A DNA stretch of 64,000 nucleotides from Neolentinus lepideus HHB14362 ss-1 (taxonomy: Eukaryota > Basidiomycota > Agaricomycetes > Gloeophyllales > Gloeophyllaceae), in NCBI GenBank assembly GCA_001632425.1, contig KV425592.1, forward strand, positions 189,018 to 253,017, read 5' to 3'. Positions 12,621 to 24,259 of this stretch are shown piece by piece. The position numbers and the translations under genes were made by a program. The notes beneath the pieces were generated by a model. It saw only the letters and a program-made list of their open reading frames with translations. It had not been told where the DNA came from and searched no databases. Numbering within the stretch: position 1 is the first letter of the stretch; every line of letters begins with the position of its first letter.

Positions 12621-13428
12621 GGGTATGATCTTAGTATTCTTTAAGTGTTGTATTTGGTACCAGATGAGGGTGGTATGATCATGCTGAGGACACCTGTCAT
12701 ATTACCAGTATCTTCATTTCAATTGATGAATATCAAAGAGCTTTTTATATCTTGTGGATGGATGAGACAAGTAACCTGCAAGAATTTGATCAAGTTCTAT
12801 GAGTTCTTCCTTTGTCTTTGAAGTTCTTTGGAGAACATGAAAGAAATATATATGTACTTCTAGGTTCTTTAGGATACTTTAGAATATGGGGGGTTTCATT
12901 CTGATACTTTGATCACTTTGATGTCTCTGGTAACTTAGAAGTCCTATAAGAACTTTAAAGTGGTACAGATTTTTCCTGATGCATCATGGTCAAATTGTGG
13001 TCAACAAGTAATTGTTACTTGAGGCAAATATATAGTTAACTTGCTATATATACATTCTTAAAGTGTGGAAGCCTTTGAGGACAATGTTGCCTTTCACAGC
13101 CCCAGGCATAAAAGGCAGAAGACCGGATCCACCCAGTTCCAAATGATTGTGTACATACATATATAACATGATTGCTACATAAATGTATCAGCCCACATAT
13201 GAGCATTACAAGGCAGATAAAATTTGTCTCGCAAAGTATTCTGCCCTGCACAGATGCGCAGGGACTCTCGAGTACTTCAGCTGCCACCGCCACGGTCCGG
13301 ACACCCGGCGGGGCCACACTGTCACTGTGACGCGTTACCGAAAAGGATATGTCAGGCATGAGGCTTAGAAGTTCCACGTTGCTTAGAATCTTGTCCTCGT
13401 TTTGTCCTTTTACGTTCATTTACACACA

Positions 13429-16155
13429 ATGGCGCCTCGGCGACCGCGTTCAATATCGCATGCATCACAAACGAATCACTCAAAACGCAACCAAGAACCA
13501 TTACCACGCCCGCCAACACAGCCGCCCCAGCCAAGTTCGAGCGCGAGTTTGGGCATGAGCGCGGCTTCACGATATCAACATAATCTGAAGGTGTTGCGGA
13601 GACGAGATCCCAGTATATTGTCCATATTCGACCAGTTCAGTCATGTATGCTTGTACCATCACAATGGGAAGGCTTGGGAGAAGAAAGGCTTCGAGGGGAG
13701 CATGTTTCTGTTCGAGAGGTGAGTGTCTTAATACTTCGGCTTGCAGCGGCCAGGTATCGAGCGTACGTGGTTACTCGATGTGCAAGATGCTTCTCAGTTC
13801 AAACACGCTCGATCTCTGTGACTGCGCAAGCGCCGAGTCTATCGCGTTCGGTCCTGAGCGCTCATTTCTATTAGAGAAGCGTATCCTCCCTACGGATTCT
13901 ATATCCTCAATCGGATGGGCATGGAGGACTACATACAAGCCATGTACCCGGAAGATGATATGGAGAAGCAAGGCAATTTCCTCTTGTATCGATCCTATCC
14001 TGACTACACCGCCAAGCGCTTGGGTGTTCCTGCGTCCTCGCTAAGGACCACGTCTGAGGACTACTCAATACCGGAGGAGGAGAGGGAAGATCGTGCTTCA
14101 CTATTAGGCGGAATGGATAAGAAGCGAGGTAGTTGTCTGACCGTCGGATTCTGGATGCATGCGACCGATGCGAGGGAGCATCTCACTGATGTCATGTTAC
14201 GGTAAGCTTCGTTTCGTCGATACTCTGAAATGACCTGTAATTTTTGGCAGGTTACATCCTTACGTCCAGCGAGGACTAGCATACCCACCTGAATATCGTT
14301 ATGGTCCGGACAGACCTCCAGGAGTGGGGCAGAAGTCTCAAGCGTCTCCGGAACTCCAACATCTCGGTAAGCACACACACCACACGTTGGATGTAGGCTC
14401 TGAGATACAACTGCAGCGACCACAAACGGTCTACAACTAACGAATGGTGGCCCTGCGCCAAGGAATGAGGCTACTCAGACTCCTTCGCAGCAGTCGCAGC
14501 AGCCATTCTCCCCTCAGCAATCACAAGGCCCTTGGCAGTCTCAACAGCCCTCTGGTATGTCCGAGCTAGACCAGCTTTTTGCCAAGGCGACACCCACCGT
14601 GACACCTGCATTGAGTTCGAATGCTAGCATCAACTCACTCCTAGCGACTGTGCAACAACCCGCTCCGCCACCGACTCAACCTGTGACCGGTAAAGCTCTG
14701 CTAGATAGTATATTTGCGTCCGTTGGTGGCACTAACGCTCCTGCTAATTACATGCCTGTAAATTCATCCTCACAACCCAGCCTGGACGCTCTCTTCGCAT
14801 CGGTAGCCCCCAATCCGCAGTACTTGCAACATCAGTCGCAGCCAACTCCCCCTCCGCCTGAAATCTTGTCCCCCAAGCCGACGTCCAGCACTCTGCCTCA
14901 GATCCTTAACCAAGACGTCATTTCGTCGCTGCTAGGGCTCTCCTCGCGGGCCAGTTCCGCCCGTCCCAGCCACGGCTCCCGCTCTTCCTCGGCTATGAGC
15001 GGCAGCAGCAGCGCCGGACGGTCACGGAGGAGTGGCAGGTACGAAGGCGATAACGAATCCAGCGGCGGAAGCGCCGACGGACTCTCAGACGTCGTGATCG
15101 AAGATGTTGAAGCGGAAGCTGAGCTGGAGCTTTCGGAGAGCAGCACAGTGCTTGACGGGGAAGACGGCGATGTCGTCAACGGCGTCCTCGCGGAAAACGG
15201 GGAATACTTGAGGCCCAATGGGAGTGGGGCTCCACACTTATCCCTGTACACCTACGGCAGCTCGGACGAGGAGAGCAGTACGGGTATCACAGGCGACGCT
15301 ACGCCGAGGCCGCCCTTGAGAGGGATCCCTACGTCCCCGAAGAGTGGTAGCCAGTCCAGGCCGCAATTACATGTGAACGGGAATACGAGTACTAGGCCCT
15401 CCATCATGTCAGCAACGTCTTCTATGTCAACTGTGCGGCCTACTCCGCACGTGCAGCAAAGTCGTCGGCCATCTGTTGCCCCCGCTTTCGATAATACAAA
15501 CGGCGTATGGGATGAGCGAAGCTTCGACGTGACAAATGGCATCGGTGGGGATGTTGTGGAATTGGACTTTGCCGATACGAGCGCTCTTAGTGACCCTGAG
15601 GCCTTCTCGCGCCGGCTGGCGTTCAAGTCGAAGAATGCCGAGAAAGGGAAGGGAAAAGAGAAGGAGAAGGCAAGAGAGGGCACTCCTCTAGTTGAAGATG
15701 ACGTCAACGAGCAGGAAGTAGAGGCGAGTGGCAAGAATGGCGACAAGAAGAAGAAGCATGGCCGAAGAGAACGGGAGCTGCTGAAGTTTTGGCACCAATT
15801 GAATGATTCGGAACCACCGGCGCCGATGGTTAATAGCACTAGTCCTAGTCCCGTGGTCAATGGAGGTCACAACTCGTTTCCGCCAGTCACTGGAGTACCA
15901 CCAATGAAGATCGACAAACCTGTCGTTGGAACGGCATTGCTTGATGTTCTCATGGGCAGCCACTCCGCAACCAGCATATGCCAGAAAACTCCGATGCTGG
16001 ACAGAAAAGAATTTGTGCAGGAGTTGCTAACCCTAATCTATGTGAGTCCTCGGCTCGACCACATCGGAGTGATTTACTGACGCTACCGCTCGATTCAGTC
16101 TGACAAAGAGTTCGTCGATAAGTTGTGGCAGGACTACAATGCACGGTGTGCTTGA
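13429..16155 (+). CDS. DCP1: mRNA-decapping enzyme subunit DCP1
   Basis: Activator subunit of the DCP1-DCP2 decapping complex in cytoplasmic P-bodies. An N-terminal EVH1/DCP1 domain is spread over the first exons. Exon 1 (13429-13718) encodes SAASRYQHNLKVLRRRDPSI and later ACEKKGF-like residues (actual: WEKKGFEGSMFLFER). Exon 2 (13875-14201) continues EAYPPYGFYILNRMGMEDYI, then a WMHATDARE segment. A long Gln/Pro/Ser-rich linker follows (QQSQQPFSPQQSQGPWQSQQ region, then MSELDQLFAKATP). An acidic/basic region leads to a C-terminal DCP1 trimerisation-type helix split by an intron at 16041-16098: FVQELLTLIY joins SDKEFVDKLWQDYNARCA, then stop at 16153-16155. The gene has about five introns of 50-160 nt. 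Fungal DCP1 proteins vary greatly in linker length, so the large size is not odd. No lesions seen. Confidence 0.9.
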
Positions 16156-17382
16156 TTTGCATCTGTATGTTTTACGTTCTTGTGTGCGCCTCCGATTCCT
16201 CTTTTACTTTGTATTCATTGGCTCTATCGCTCCCTCACCATTGTACTCAGTACTATCGTCTCATCTTCTCCATCTCCAGTTTGGTCTTGTCAACCTATCT
16301 ATATCCGCAACATCGCACAGGCTAAGATCATATATTTGTAGCACTTAACACCCTCTGTTGTATGCAGTCAGAGAGAATGGCGTCGCTGCCAAACTTTGAC
16401 AATGTAAACGGAACTTCAGTTTGAGCACCGCGGCGAGCAGCCAGAACGGTGCACGTTAGCATAGGTAGCTGGCCCCAGTTAAACCGCAGAGGCAGGAGGC
16501 CTGCCGTTAGCAACTGCACCCATATCGGAGTTGTTACTCTCCGGAGTGGTATTAGGCATCATTACGGAAGATGTGCAGATTCCGACCGATCGACATGTCC
16601 TGTTGGCTGCAGTCCTGCATGTGCCTCGCGTAGCTGACATCTGCTACCGACAGGTACATAGCTCAAAGTCTAAAGTTATGTCGCTTACATGTCACAGGTA
16701 TTACGAAGTCCAGGACCTATTCAAGAGGCCTGGGACGCGAGGCGTCGGGTGTGTAGTCAATCTCTTGCCAATGGATAGCCTGGTCCTGACATAGTGTCTG
16801 CCATGAGTGCAATATTAACAGGAACAGCCAGAGGACAAACAGGCCCTGGCTTATTTGAGATAATGTTTGATCCTGTAGCGGACATAAATGGCCATCCTGA
16901 GTGCCCTATGTCCAATCTTTAGGCAGACATAATGGCCAAATTTCGGTTCACGTTCGGTAGAAAGGGAAGGACACAGTGGCCTTGCTTGTTCTACTGTGTA
17001 CATGTATTTATGTCTGAAATGTTGTTAAACGATTTGTTACTGTGGTGTGAGATCGACCGCACCTTTCTAGGAAGTGGTCCTTCTGGATTAGGGTATGACC
17101 ACGCGGTCGGGTGGCGTCGATAGAACTCGACCGCTCCCCGAGGTTTGCGACCTTCTGTAGCCTCTAAGATCGATTATTAGTGTATGCGCAGTTGGTTTCG
17201 AACCCGTAATATGTACTAGCAGCTGCACATCGAGTCCCTTAGAGTCAGAACTGCTAGTACAAGCTATGCTATGCCATCTAAACCCGATGTCAACTCTATA
17301 TCGCAGGAAGAAATCCAAACTATAAGTCGTAGAAAGGCGAGAGGGATGTCATAATATCGCCTCCCATACCTCCCCAACGAAT
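16156..17382. other. Intergenic gap of about 1.2 kb
   Basis: No supported gene. It contains the 11 bp inverted repeat with a B-box-like motif listed at 17194-17261. Composition is mixed, with moderate CpG. Confidence 0.5.
17194..17261 (-). repeat. Hairpin with an RNA polymerase III B-box-like motif
   Basis: TGTACTAGCAG (17212-17222) and CTGCTAGTACA (17251-17261) form a perfect 11 bp inverted repeat with a 28 nt loop. Just beyond it, on the minus strand, GGTTCGAAACC (17194-17204) fits the B-box consensus exactly. A tRNA fold does not close around it, so this may be a SINE-like or tRNA-derived relic. Confidence 0.4.
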
Positions 17383-18647
17383 ATGCCAGGACTTACTCAG
17401 CCCACCTTTCGACTCCCCGATGGCCAGGCCAATTGGCCTTGGGGGCGTCAATTGAATCCACATTATCCTGTCGTGAAAGCGGAGTCAGATGCTTGATCGA
17501 ATCATTCAACGCCTTAGACGAGCATGCTCAGAGAGACTTCTACAAATGCAATTTCAGTACGTTGGCCGGTTTCGACTGTTTTTGAAAGCCCCTTTGATGC
17601 TCTATACATTCAGGTCTACTCGCATGCCTAGCATATCCAATATCACACAGAGGTCAGTATGGATCCAATATGTAGACCTATTTATCTCATGCATGAGACG
17701 CACAGAACGTGCTCGTGCCGCTTGCGATCTCATGAACTTATTCTTCCTCTTCGATGAGCTATCGGACGTGGCGGGCGAGGGAGAAGTACGGGAACAGGCG
17801 AATGCCATCCTGTATGCTCTACAAAACCCTTTCAGGTTCGACGAAAGTGACGACTCGATCTTAGGAGAGGCAGCTCACCAGTAAGACTGCCGCATCTTCT
17901 ATTCTTAAAGGAAAAGTTGCTCACTCTTCGGTAAATGACAGGTTTGCGAGACGGGCGATCAAGACATTGACTCCGGCTTGTTAATCCCAGTTTCTTGAAG
18001 CCTTTGATACGCATGTCGAAGCAATGATACAACAGGCTAAAGATCGCGCCTGCGGATACAGCAATCGACAGACCGTTGAAAGCTACATGTCCGTTGGAAG
18101 AGGCACCATCGGAGCAAAACCGGCGTTTGTATTCCTCGAAGGTGATGAGGATATCCCTGCATGGATCATAGCTCATCCTTTCATCGAGGAGCTTGAGACA
18201 TGCATTATGGACATGCTTATTATGAGTAATGCGAGTGTGTCGAGGATCGCGCGATCAATGCAGGTCGAGCTCACAGCATGCCGTTAGGATATTTACTCAT
18301 ATAACGTCAAGCAAGCGCGAGGTGACGACGGCCACAACATCGTCGGCGTTGTCATGTCAGAACAAACCTGCGACTTGCATGCGGCTATGGCTTGGGTAGA
18401 ATCGCAGTATTTGGACGCAGTGAAGCGATTCCTCAAGACCAAGGAGAAGCTGCCGTGCTGGGGAACGGACGCCGATCCTCAAGTCGCAGCCTATATCGAC
18501 GGGCTTGCAAACTGGGCTCGGGCAGGTGACCAGTGGTGTTTCGAGACCGAGCGTTATTTCGGGAAGAGAAGACTGGAGATTCAAAATACTCGACGGGTCG
18601 AAATGTTGCCTAAGGTGACCGACAGTCCCGGAGTAGACCATGTTTAA
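17383..18647 (+). pseudogene. Decayed class I sesquiterpene-synthase-type cyclase (copy 1)
   Basis: Parallel, exon by exon, to the intact cyclase at 20218-21454. It begins MPGLTQPTFRLPDGQANWPW. Four lesions are visible. First, one base is missing in a Trp codon at about 17494-17495, which shifts the frame. Second, an in-frame TAA lies at 17982-17984. Third, the donor of the intron inside the NSE triad reads GCGAGT at 18231 where the intact copy has GTCAGT. Fourth, the NSE triad reads NDIYSYNVK, with Lys (18309-18311) in place of the metal-binding Glu. The aspartate-rich motif DELSD and the C-terminal ETERYFGK (Arg-Tyr pair) remain. The end of the frame (VTDSPGVDHV) differs from the intact copy. 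It most likely arose by tandem duplication and then decayed; a functional transcript is unlikely. Confidence 0.85.
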
Positions 18648-20217
18648 ATTGCTATAGATTACAGTGCTTTGATTAGTAATCACTCCGATGTCTTGGTAGA
18701 CACCTCTCACCACATCAGGAAAACGGGAAAAAGTCTTACGGTCTTGACTAAGACGGTTAAGACGGGTTAAGGCCGATCAAGACAGATTTAGATCGTAAAG
18801 CCCAAGAACCTGGTTTTCGGGACCTTAAGACCTGCGCAGACAGCGACCTAAGACACTAAAACTCTCAAGACACTAAGATATAGGTCAATATTCAATTATA
18901 TAGCAATGGAATACAAAATATTACTAGGCTATTAAACAGACTGTAATGAAAGCGGTCTTAGCTAAGGCTCTAAGACCTCTAAGACCGCTAAGAGCTTCCC
19001 GGGTTTACTGATGCACTAGGATATCAATATTAGGATTCAGGCATCAAATGGACATGACATGGGTAGCGGCGAAAACGCGGAGAATTGTTTTGTCAGAGAT
19101 ATCGACAAGAATCTTCGAGCTTCAAGGATCAGGAAGAGGAAGAAATAATTAAATGCCAATGAAACGCGCCACTAGGTCTTGTTACAGCTTTGATCAGTGT
19201 TCCGTGTAGGACGGCCTGGGGAACGAAAGCCGGAAGATTACGGAACGAGGTATCTGTACGCACTGGTATTTGTTCACGCTATTTGCCTGCGGGCCAGATC
19301 GTGATTTCACCAAGTCCATGCGTGACGCCATGTTTGCATTAGTACAAAAGACTACAAATCGTTTCTTACTCGATATAAACCCAGATGTACTCAGAGCAAC
19401 TCAGCTGTTAATATTCGACGTCTGAATGATTCCCACACCTACTAGTAATCGACCACTCGATTCTGCACCAATCGCGCTACGAGAGGTTACGAACCTACTG
19501 ATCAGCAAACTGTCGGATCTCCGCAGATCACCACATGCACAAAATTAATCCCCACAGAAATGAAGCTAAAAAATGAACTATCCGTTGTACCTATCGCCCA
19601 ACAAGCTGCTGCGCTATCGGGAGATAGGCCAGTCTATTGCGGCCACATGGAAGCCTCAGCCCACAACCTGTGTTATGGCAGCGAAAAAAAATGCGACAGA
19701 TATAGAACTGCATTCTCCGATGCAAGATCGCATCGTAAACTGACCGACGAGAGACGCGTGTCCGAGTCGCGTTGGTCACGTCAGGACATTAATTGCCAGT
19801 GAGTATAACATTTTGACTCTCTTATTTGTTAGAAGAGGACTTCACTGTTCTCGTTCTAATGCGGTGCACACGACAGCGAAATCAGACTTTTATCGTCATG
19901 TTAGTTGAACTTGTTAACACAGTATATATACTGGGTTCCGAAGCTGCACGGCAATTCCATGCCACGGAAATTGTATATGGCCGACATCACGATGATGATC
20001 GACAGACCTTGAGGGCCTCGGCATCTATGCGAAATTGAAGGCCGAACCTGTGTCAAGGTGGCCCGTCAGGCCGGATAATGAAGTATTGGAAAGGTACGCA
20101 GAACGGAATTGGTTTGGGACAGAGTGCCACCCAGAATATATAAAAGCAAGTGGAAGTGAAGACAGGTGAGCAGCATTTACTTCCCAGCCCGACGACTCAT
20201 AATCAACTCTCCAGGAC
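18648..20217. other. Spacer between the two terpene cyclase copies, about 1.6 kb
   Basis: No supported gene. The first 350 bases hold the TAAGAC motif cluster listed separately. Small frames at 19560-19802 and 19826-20038 have no recognisable content. I looked for a cytochrome P450 or other tailoring gene here and found none. Confidence 0.5.
18735..19005. repeat. Cluster of degenerate TAAGAC/GTCTTA motifs
   Basis: About 15 copies of TAAGAC or its complement occur in 270 bases, for example cttaagacc, ctaagacac, gctctaagacctctaagaccgc. They are spaced irregularly on both strands. Related TAAG-rich sequence recurs inside the Plavaka element at 49,120-49,480. This fits subterminal repeats of a DNA transposon. 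Confidence 0.5.
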
Positions 20218-21454
20218 ATGGCCCCTGCTAAAACTGGCTTTTTCCTGCCTAATGGGCTCGCCGACTGGCCATGGGTCCGCAAGCTTAACCCATATTACCT
20301 GGAGGTCAAGGCCGAGTCCGAGACCTGGATTACATCCTTTGCAGCTTTCGACCAGCACGCACAGAACTCTTTCAACAAATGCGACTTCAGTGAGTTATCT
20401 GTAATAAAATGGCGTCGCTTATACTCACCGAAGTCACTAAGGCTTGCTTGCATGCTTGGCATATGCAAATGTAGACAAGGGCATGTTACTGGATCACCTG
20501 AATTTGCGTTTGCCGCTGAGAACAGGTTTCCAGACCGTGCTCGTACCGGCTGCGACTTGATGAATTTCCTTTTCCTCTTCGACGAATTATCGGACGTAGA
20601 GGATGAAAAGGGAGTGAGAGCTCAGGCCGACGCGATATTGGACGCACTGAACCACCCTCGCGCACCCCGCCCCACCGGGGAATCTATCCTGGGAGAAGTA
20701 GCTCGACAGTAAGTGCACACTGTTATTTAGAGAAACATATAACAATGTAGGCGCTTGATTTAGGTTCTGGGCAAGAGCAATTCAGACAATGAGCACCGGC
20801 AGCCAGAGACGATTCATCAGCGAATTCGTCCCGCATGTAGATGCCATGGTACAACAGGCGAAGGACCGCAGCCGCAGCTATCAAGACAGGCGTACAATTA
20901 CCAGTTATATCTCTGTCCGACGAGGAACCATCGCAGCTAAATTGGCATTTGCCATTCTTGAGGCCGATATGAATTTACCAGACTCGGTGAAGACTCACCC
21001 TCTCATTACCAACCTAGAGACCTGTTGCATGGATATGCTCATTCTCAGCAATGTCAGTACAGGAGAACGGATGCTTATGTGTGGTCAGAATACTCACAGG
21101 ATACGGACTTAGGACATGTACTCGTATAACATCGAGCAAGCCAAGGACGACGACGGCCACAACATCGTCACAGTAGTAATGCATGAGAAGAACACGGACG
21201 TCCAGTGGGCTTTGCATTGGGTCGGGCAGTATTACCGTCGCATCACTACCCAGTTCCTACAAGACAAGAAGATGCTGCCTTCTTGGGGAAATGATATTGA
21301 CTCCCAGGTGGAAAGATACGTTGACGGCCTTGGGAACTGGGCCCGGGGTCATGACCAGTGGTGTTTCGAAACGGAGCGCTATTTCGGTAAAGAGGGCCAG
21401 GAGATACAGAAGGAGCGGTGGATTGAGATGTTACCCAAACGTAATAGGAAATAA
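20218..21454 (+). CDS. Sesquiterpene-synthase-type class I terpene cyclase (copy 2, intact)
   Basis: Metal-dependent cyclase that ionises a prenyl diphosphate (farnesyl diphosphate is the usual substrate of this basidiomycete family) and cyclises it; the product cannot be read from sequence. Five exons (20218-20389, 20442-20480, 20534-20708, 20764-21052, 21113-21454) give 338 aa in consistent phase. The aspartate-rich motif is DELSD in FLFLFDELSDVEDE (about residue 90). The NSE triad NDMYSYNIE is split by the fourth intron between Asn and Asp. The late Arg-Tyr pair is in CFETERYFGKEGQE. The start MAPAKTGFFLPNGLADWPW agrees with copy 1. Length is typical of the family. The second intron would use a GC donor (GCATGT at 20481) with acceptor ttccag. 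Reading straight through introns 1 and 2 also stays open but replaces the conserved LLACLAYAN segment. Pathway genes are not adjacent. Promoter signals were not identified. Confidence 0.88.
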
Positions 21455-21784
21455 TAGTAGCTCGGTAAGATAGATGTTCTTCCTTCCGAGTCAACCGATG
21501 ACATCGGGAGGTTTTCCGCATTGCGATATGTAAAGAAAGCTTTGCAGCACCTGCATCTTCGATTTCTTCTGTTACTATTAGTTACAGTCAGTAACCTATA
21601 ATTCTCTTCGTTATCGTTACAATCCAGTAGGATAAACCTAGAATTTGACGGAGATATATCAAAAACTTTGTCGGTTGTGGCAATCGTGGCATTAGCCCCG
21701 TTACACGTGGTCACATATGTGCTACAGTCACACGCCTTCTCATCTTGCGCCTCCACAGCTGCAGGTTTACTACCCAGGACCTTC

Positions 21785-22475
21785 ATGTCTTTATATGCAT
21801 GGACACCTTACGTGACGGCTGAAGCCCTTCGGATTGTTCGTAATGTCATGAAGTCCACGGGAAATCCCATGTCTACGAAGGAAATCTTCAAGCTCGCCGT
21901 CGCACAAAAGCCCCAGAAGCCGATTGACCCTCCTCCACCTATCATCAAGGTTCGGAAGGATGGTTCCATAAAGCAAATACCATACCCATCACACCCGGAG
22001 CATCCTATACGATCCGTCAGGTGAGCTTCGTTTATGTCGTGCCAGTGACGAGTGCGTGACCGTTGGCGGTAGGTATCTCAAGCAGGTGGTATTACCAGCC
22101 ATGGAGCACAGTCTCGAAATTGAGAAGTTCCACACCAAAGCAGCGCTTAGCCAGACAGAGATTGAGGGGCGTCTGGCTTCGCTGAGTAAGTCTGCGAACA
22201 AGGCCAAGCAGGCAGCGATCTCGGGGACACTGCAGTCCGTCTGGCTTTGGCGTTTTCGCTCTGAGCCACCTCCACAGCAGGAGAAAGAGGAGCTCGAGAA
22301 GCTATACGGGGAGGAGGTCGGTGTTGGGAGGGACTTGAGCCATTTGAGCAAGAGACGGCGGGCTGCGCGAGTTAAGAAGGTGGAAAAGGCGGTCAAGTTC
22401 ATGAGGTCGGTGCAGTTGGCAAGGAAAACTGGGATTTTAAGAGAGGGGAGCGAGCAGTCTACTCTACGGTCCTGA
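21785..22475 (+). CDS. Small basic hypothetical protein (two exons)
   Basis: Exon 1 (21785-22020) encodes MSLYAWTPYVTAEALRIVRN followed by VMKSTGNPMSTKEIFKLAVA and a Pro-rich stretch. It ends HPIRSVR before gtgagc. Exon 2 (22072-22475) starts after gcggtag and reads YLKQVVLPAMEHSLEIEKFH, a Gln/Lys/Glu-rich helical region, WLWRFRSEPPPQQEKEELEK, and a basic end (HLSKRRRAARVKKVEKAV...). The product is about 215 aa with a high isoelectric point. There is no signal peptide or membrane span. The pattern (short basic protein, helical, near a mitochondrial ribosomal gene) would fit a mitochondrial ribosome-associated protein, but that is a guess. Splice joining in frame and codon use support a real gene. 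Confidence 0.6.
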
Positions 22476-22794
22476 TCGCTCCTAAGCGTATGTGATGAGA
22501 CCTCTCTACATCTTTTCTAGTAATACATCGCATCTGATTTGCTTTTAGTCGCTATGTATGCTATTCCACGTCTCACGGACGATCCGTGAGGAGACCGTCT
22601 TTGCGTCTACGTGAAGTACTGGACCGTCCAAGTCTGGGACCTTGATGGTGCGCATTATTTGTTAGCAGACCAGACGCCTTGCCTTTTATAGGTGCTCGAT
22701 TATCGTATAAATTGAAGCCTCATTCGGTCGTATATGGCCTGTCCTACCTTCGTCCACAACCATGATTCTGCCCCTTATCGTCGGTATTGCGCTT

Positions 22795-23280
22795 TTGCTT
22801 GTCTGCTGTGAGCTGTCCGGAGGTTGTCCAGGCCGCCCAGGCTATCCGCGCTGCCTCCGAGATATGAAGTTTCCTTCAAAAAACTTCTCCCAATGCAAGG
22901 CCAGAACCACAAACGGACCTAATCCACTGCGCTGATGCCTTCTAGGCTCTGCTGGAGAAGAAGTTGTACTTGCATGTGAACAAGGGCGGGATTGCGTGGA
23001 GGGAGAAGCATATCTCACGGAGGGAAAGGTAGACATGGTCGAATCGACTAAAAGGAAGGGTGTTCGAATAAGTACGTTTCTTACATACAACTTTGTGCTG
23101 TGCCTTAGAGGATGCGTTTCGGCTACAAGCATCCGGACGACCGCCAACATGCTGGGTTTCCCAGACGAAGATATCCCAAAGATAAGAGGCATCGTACTAC
23201 AATACATGTACATCAACGAGGTTGCGGGAGCCTCAGGCAACTCTGCGACGCTACATCCCTATCCTTAAGTTTGGAGCCAC
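22795..23280 (+). pseudogene. Decayed gene of unknown family
   Basis: A reading frame beginning near EVVQAAQAIRAASE continues through SPNARPEPQTDLIHCADAF and ALLEKKLYLHVNKGGIAWRE on to KHISRRER. It is interrupted by TGA after ASEI and TAG after ADAF. A further piece (MRFGYKHPDDRQHAGFP, about 23112-23162) changes frame into DEDIPKIRGIVLQYMYINEV (about 23155-23214). The protein-like quality of the joined pieces and the stops and shift suggest a broken gene. I do not recognise the family. An intron-rich functional gene is the alternative, but the stops are not flanked by convincing splice sites. Confidence 0.35.
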
Positions 23281-24259
23281 ATTATATCCGCCAGCACTTC
23301 CTTGAGTTAGGGTTAATTCCGTTGTGTCGTTGTTTTACTTATCATTCAGCCAGTGCACACTGGATGACAATATTGTGGGGAACTGGCGAGACCCCCCGAC
23401 CCGGCTGACTGACCAGATTTCTGACAATGACAACGCAGATTTCGGTTTGTTCACAATCCTCAAGCAATATGCGTCGGGATTGTAGGTGAGATCATCTCAG
23501 GGTCAGTGCTAGACGTACCAGTCATTCCGAATGCGTTTCTTGTTAGTACCGCACTCATTGCGTGTTTCCCAACTCCTGACATTCCAACCCAACAGTGGGC
23601 GACATGCGCGATATGGTCACTGGCAGATGATTTAAAAGCCGGCCCCACCGCGTTGTCCCTCCAGAAAGTCAGCGAATTTCCTTCCCTTCTTCTGCCACTT
23701 TGCCCGGATAGCAAGGAGGATCCCGTTGCCCCTTGATCTCCTCCGCCTTCATTGATCAAGGAGCAAGGAGCAACAAGTAGAAGCGGAAGAGAGGTGGGCA
23801 AACACGACGTTTGAAGGGGTCAAGGGCGAGTAGTGGCAGTACTTCATAAAAAAGGACGTGGAACCAGAACGTATTTCCCGACCCTGAAGCTGCCTGATTT
23901 CGAGTCGAATTCATCGGCGTCGAGTCAGTTTGTGATCGAGGTGCCACTTGCTGCTGCTGCTATTTAAAGTGTGACTTACCGTATATTTAAAGTGTGACTT
24001 ACCATAGCGTATCTAATGTTCTTGTACTAATGCTCTTGTACACATATCTGTTGCACTGTGTATGGTCCCCGCTCAATATGTATCATCAGCCTACACGAGT
24101 CAGCCGAAGGAAAAGTTGGACCGCGGGTGTATCCAATCTGTCATAAGCGGTTACAGAGAAGAGAACAAGAGTCGTCCCACGCGTGCTGAATTCTCAAAGC
24201 TCTGCTATGAGCAGGGTCTGATGCCAATTAGGCACACCTAGTAATGTATACAATGTGCT
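23281..24259. other. Intergenic, about 1 kb
   Basis: No supported gene. At 23,970-24,005 a short direct repeat (tatttaaagtgtgacttaccgta / tatttaaagtgtgacttaccata) occurs twice in tandem. Confidence 0.45.

Larger units (their letters stand above)
9680..13428. other. Gene-poor, AT-rich, CpG-depleted gap of 3.7 kb
   Basis: Apart from the LINE relic and the short palindromes listed separately, I see no supported gene. From about 10,300 to 13,050 CpG dinucleotides are rare and TpG/CpA are abundant, unlike the genes on either side. This texture suggests decayed, formerly methylated transposon sequence. The last 200 bases return to host-like composition and should contain the DCP1 promoter. Confidence 0.5.

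Noticed and set aside
15252..15860. 202-codon minus-strand open frame
   Set aside because: Antisense to the low-complexity linker of DCP1.
17160..17290. Possible tRNA gene on the minus strand
   Set aside because: The B box is good but the T stem has only two pairs and no acceptor stem closes; kept only as a repeat with a B-box-like motif.
20218..20712. Unspliced 164-codon frame as the true first exon of the cyclase
   Set aside because: Read-through replaces the conserved LLACLAYAN segment; the spliced version matches copy 1 in sequence and phase. The non-canonical donor is noted as a finding.
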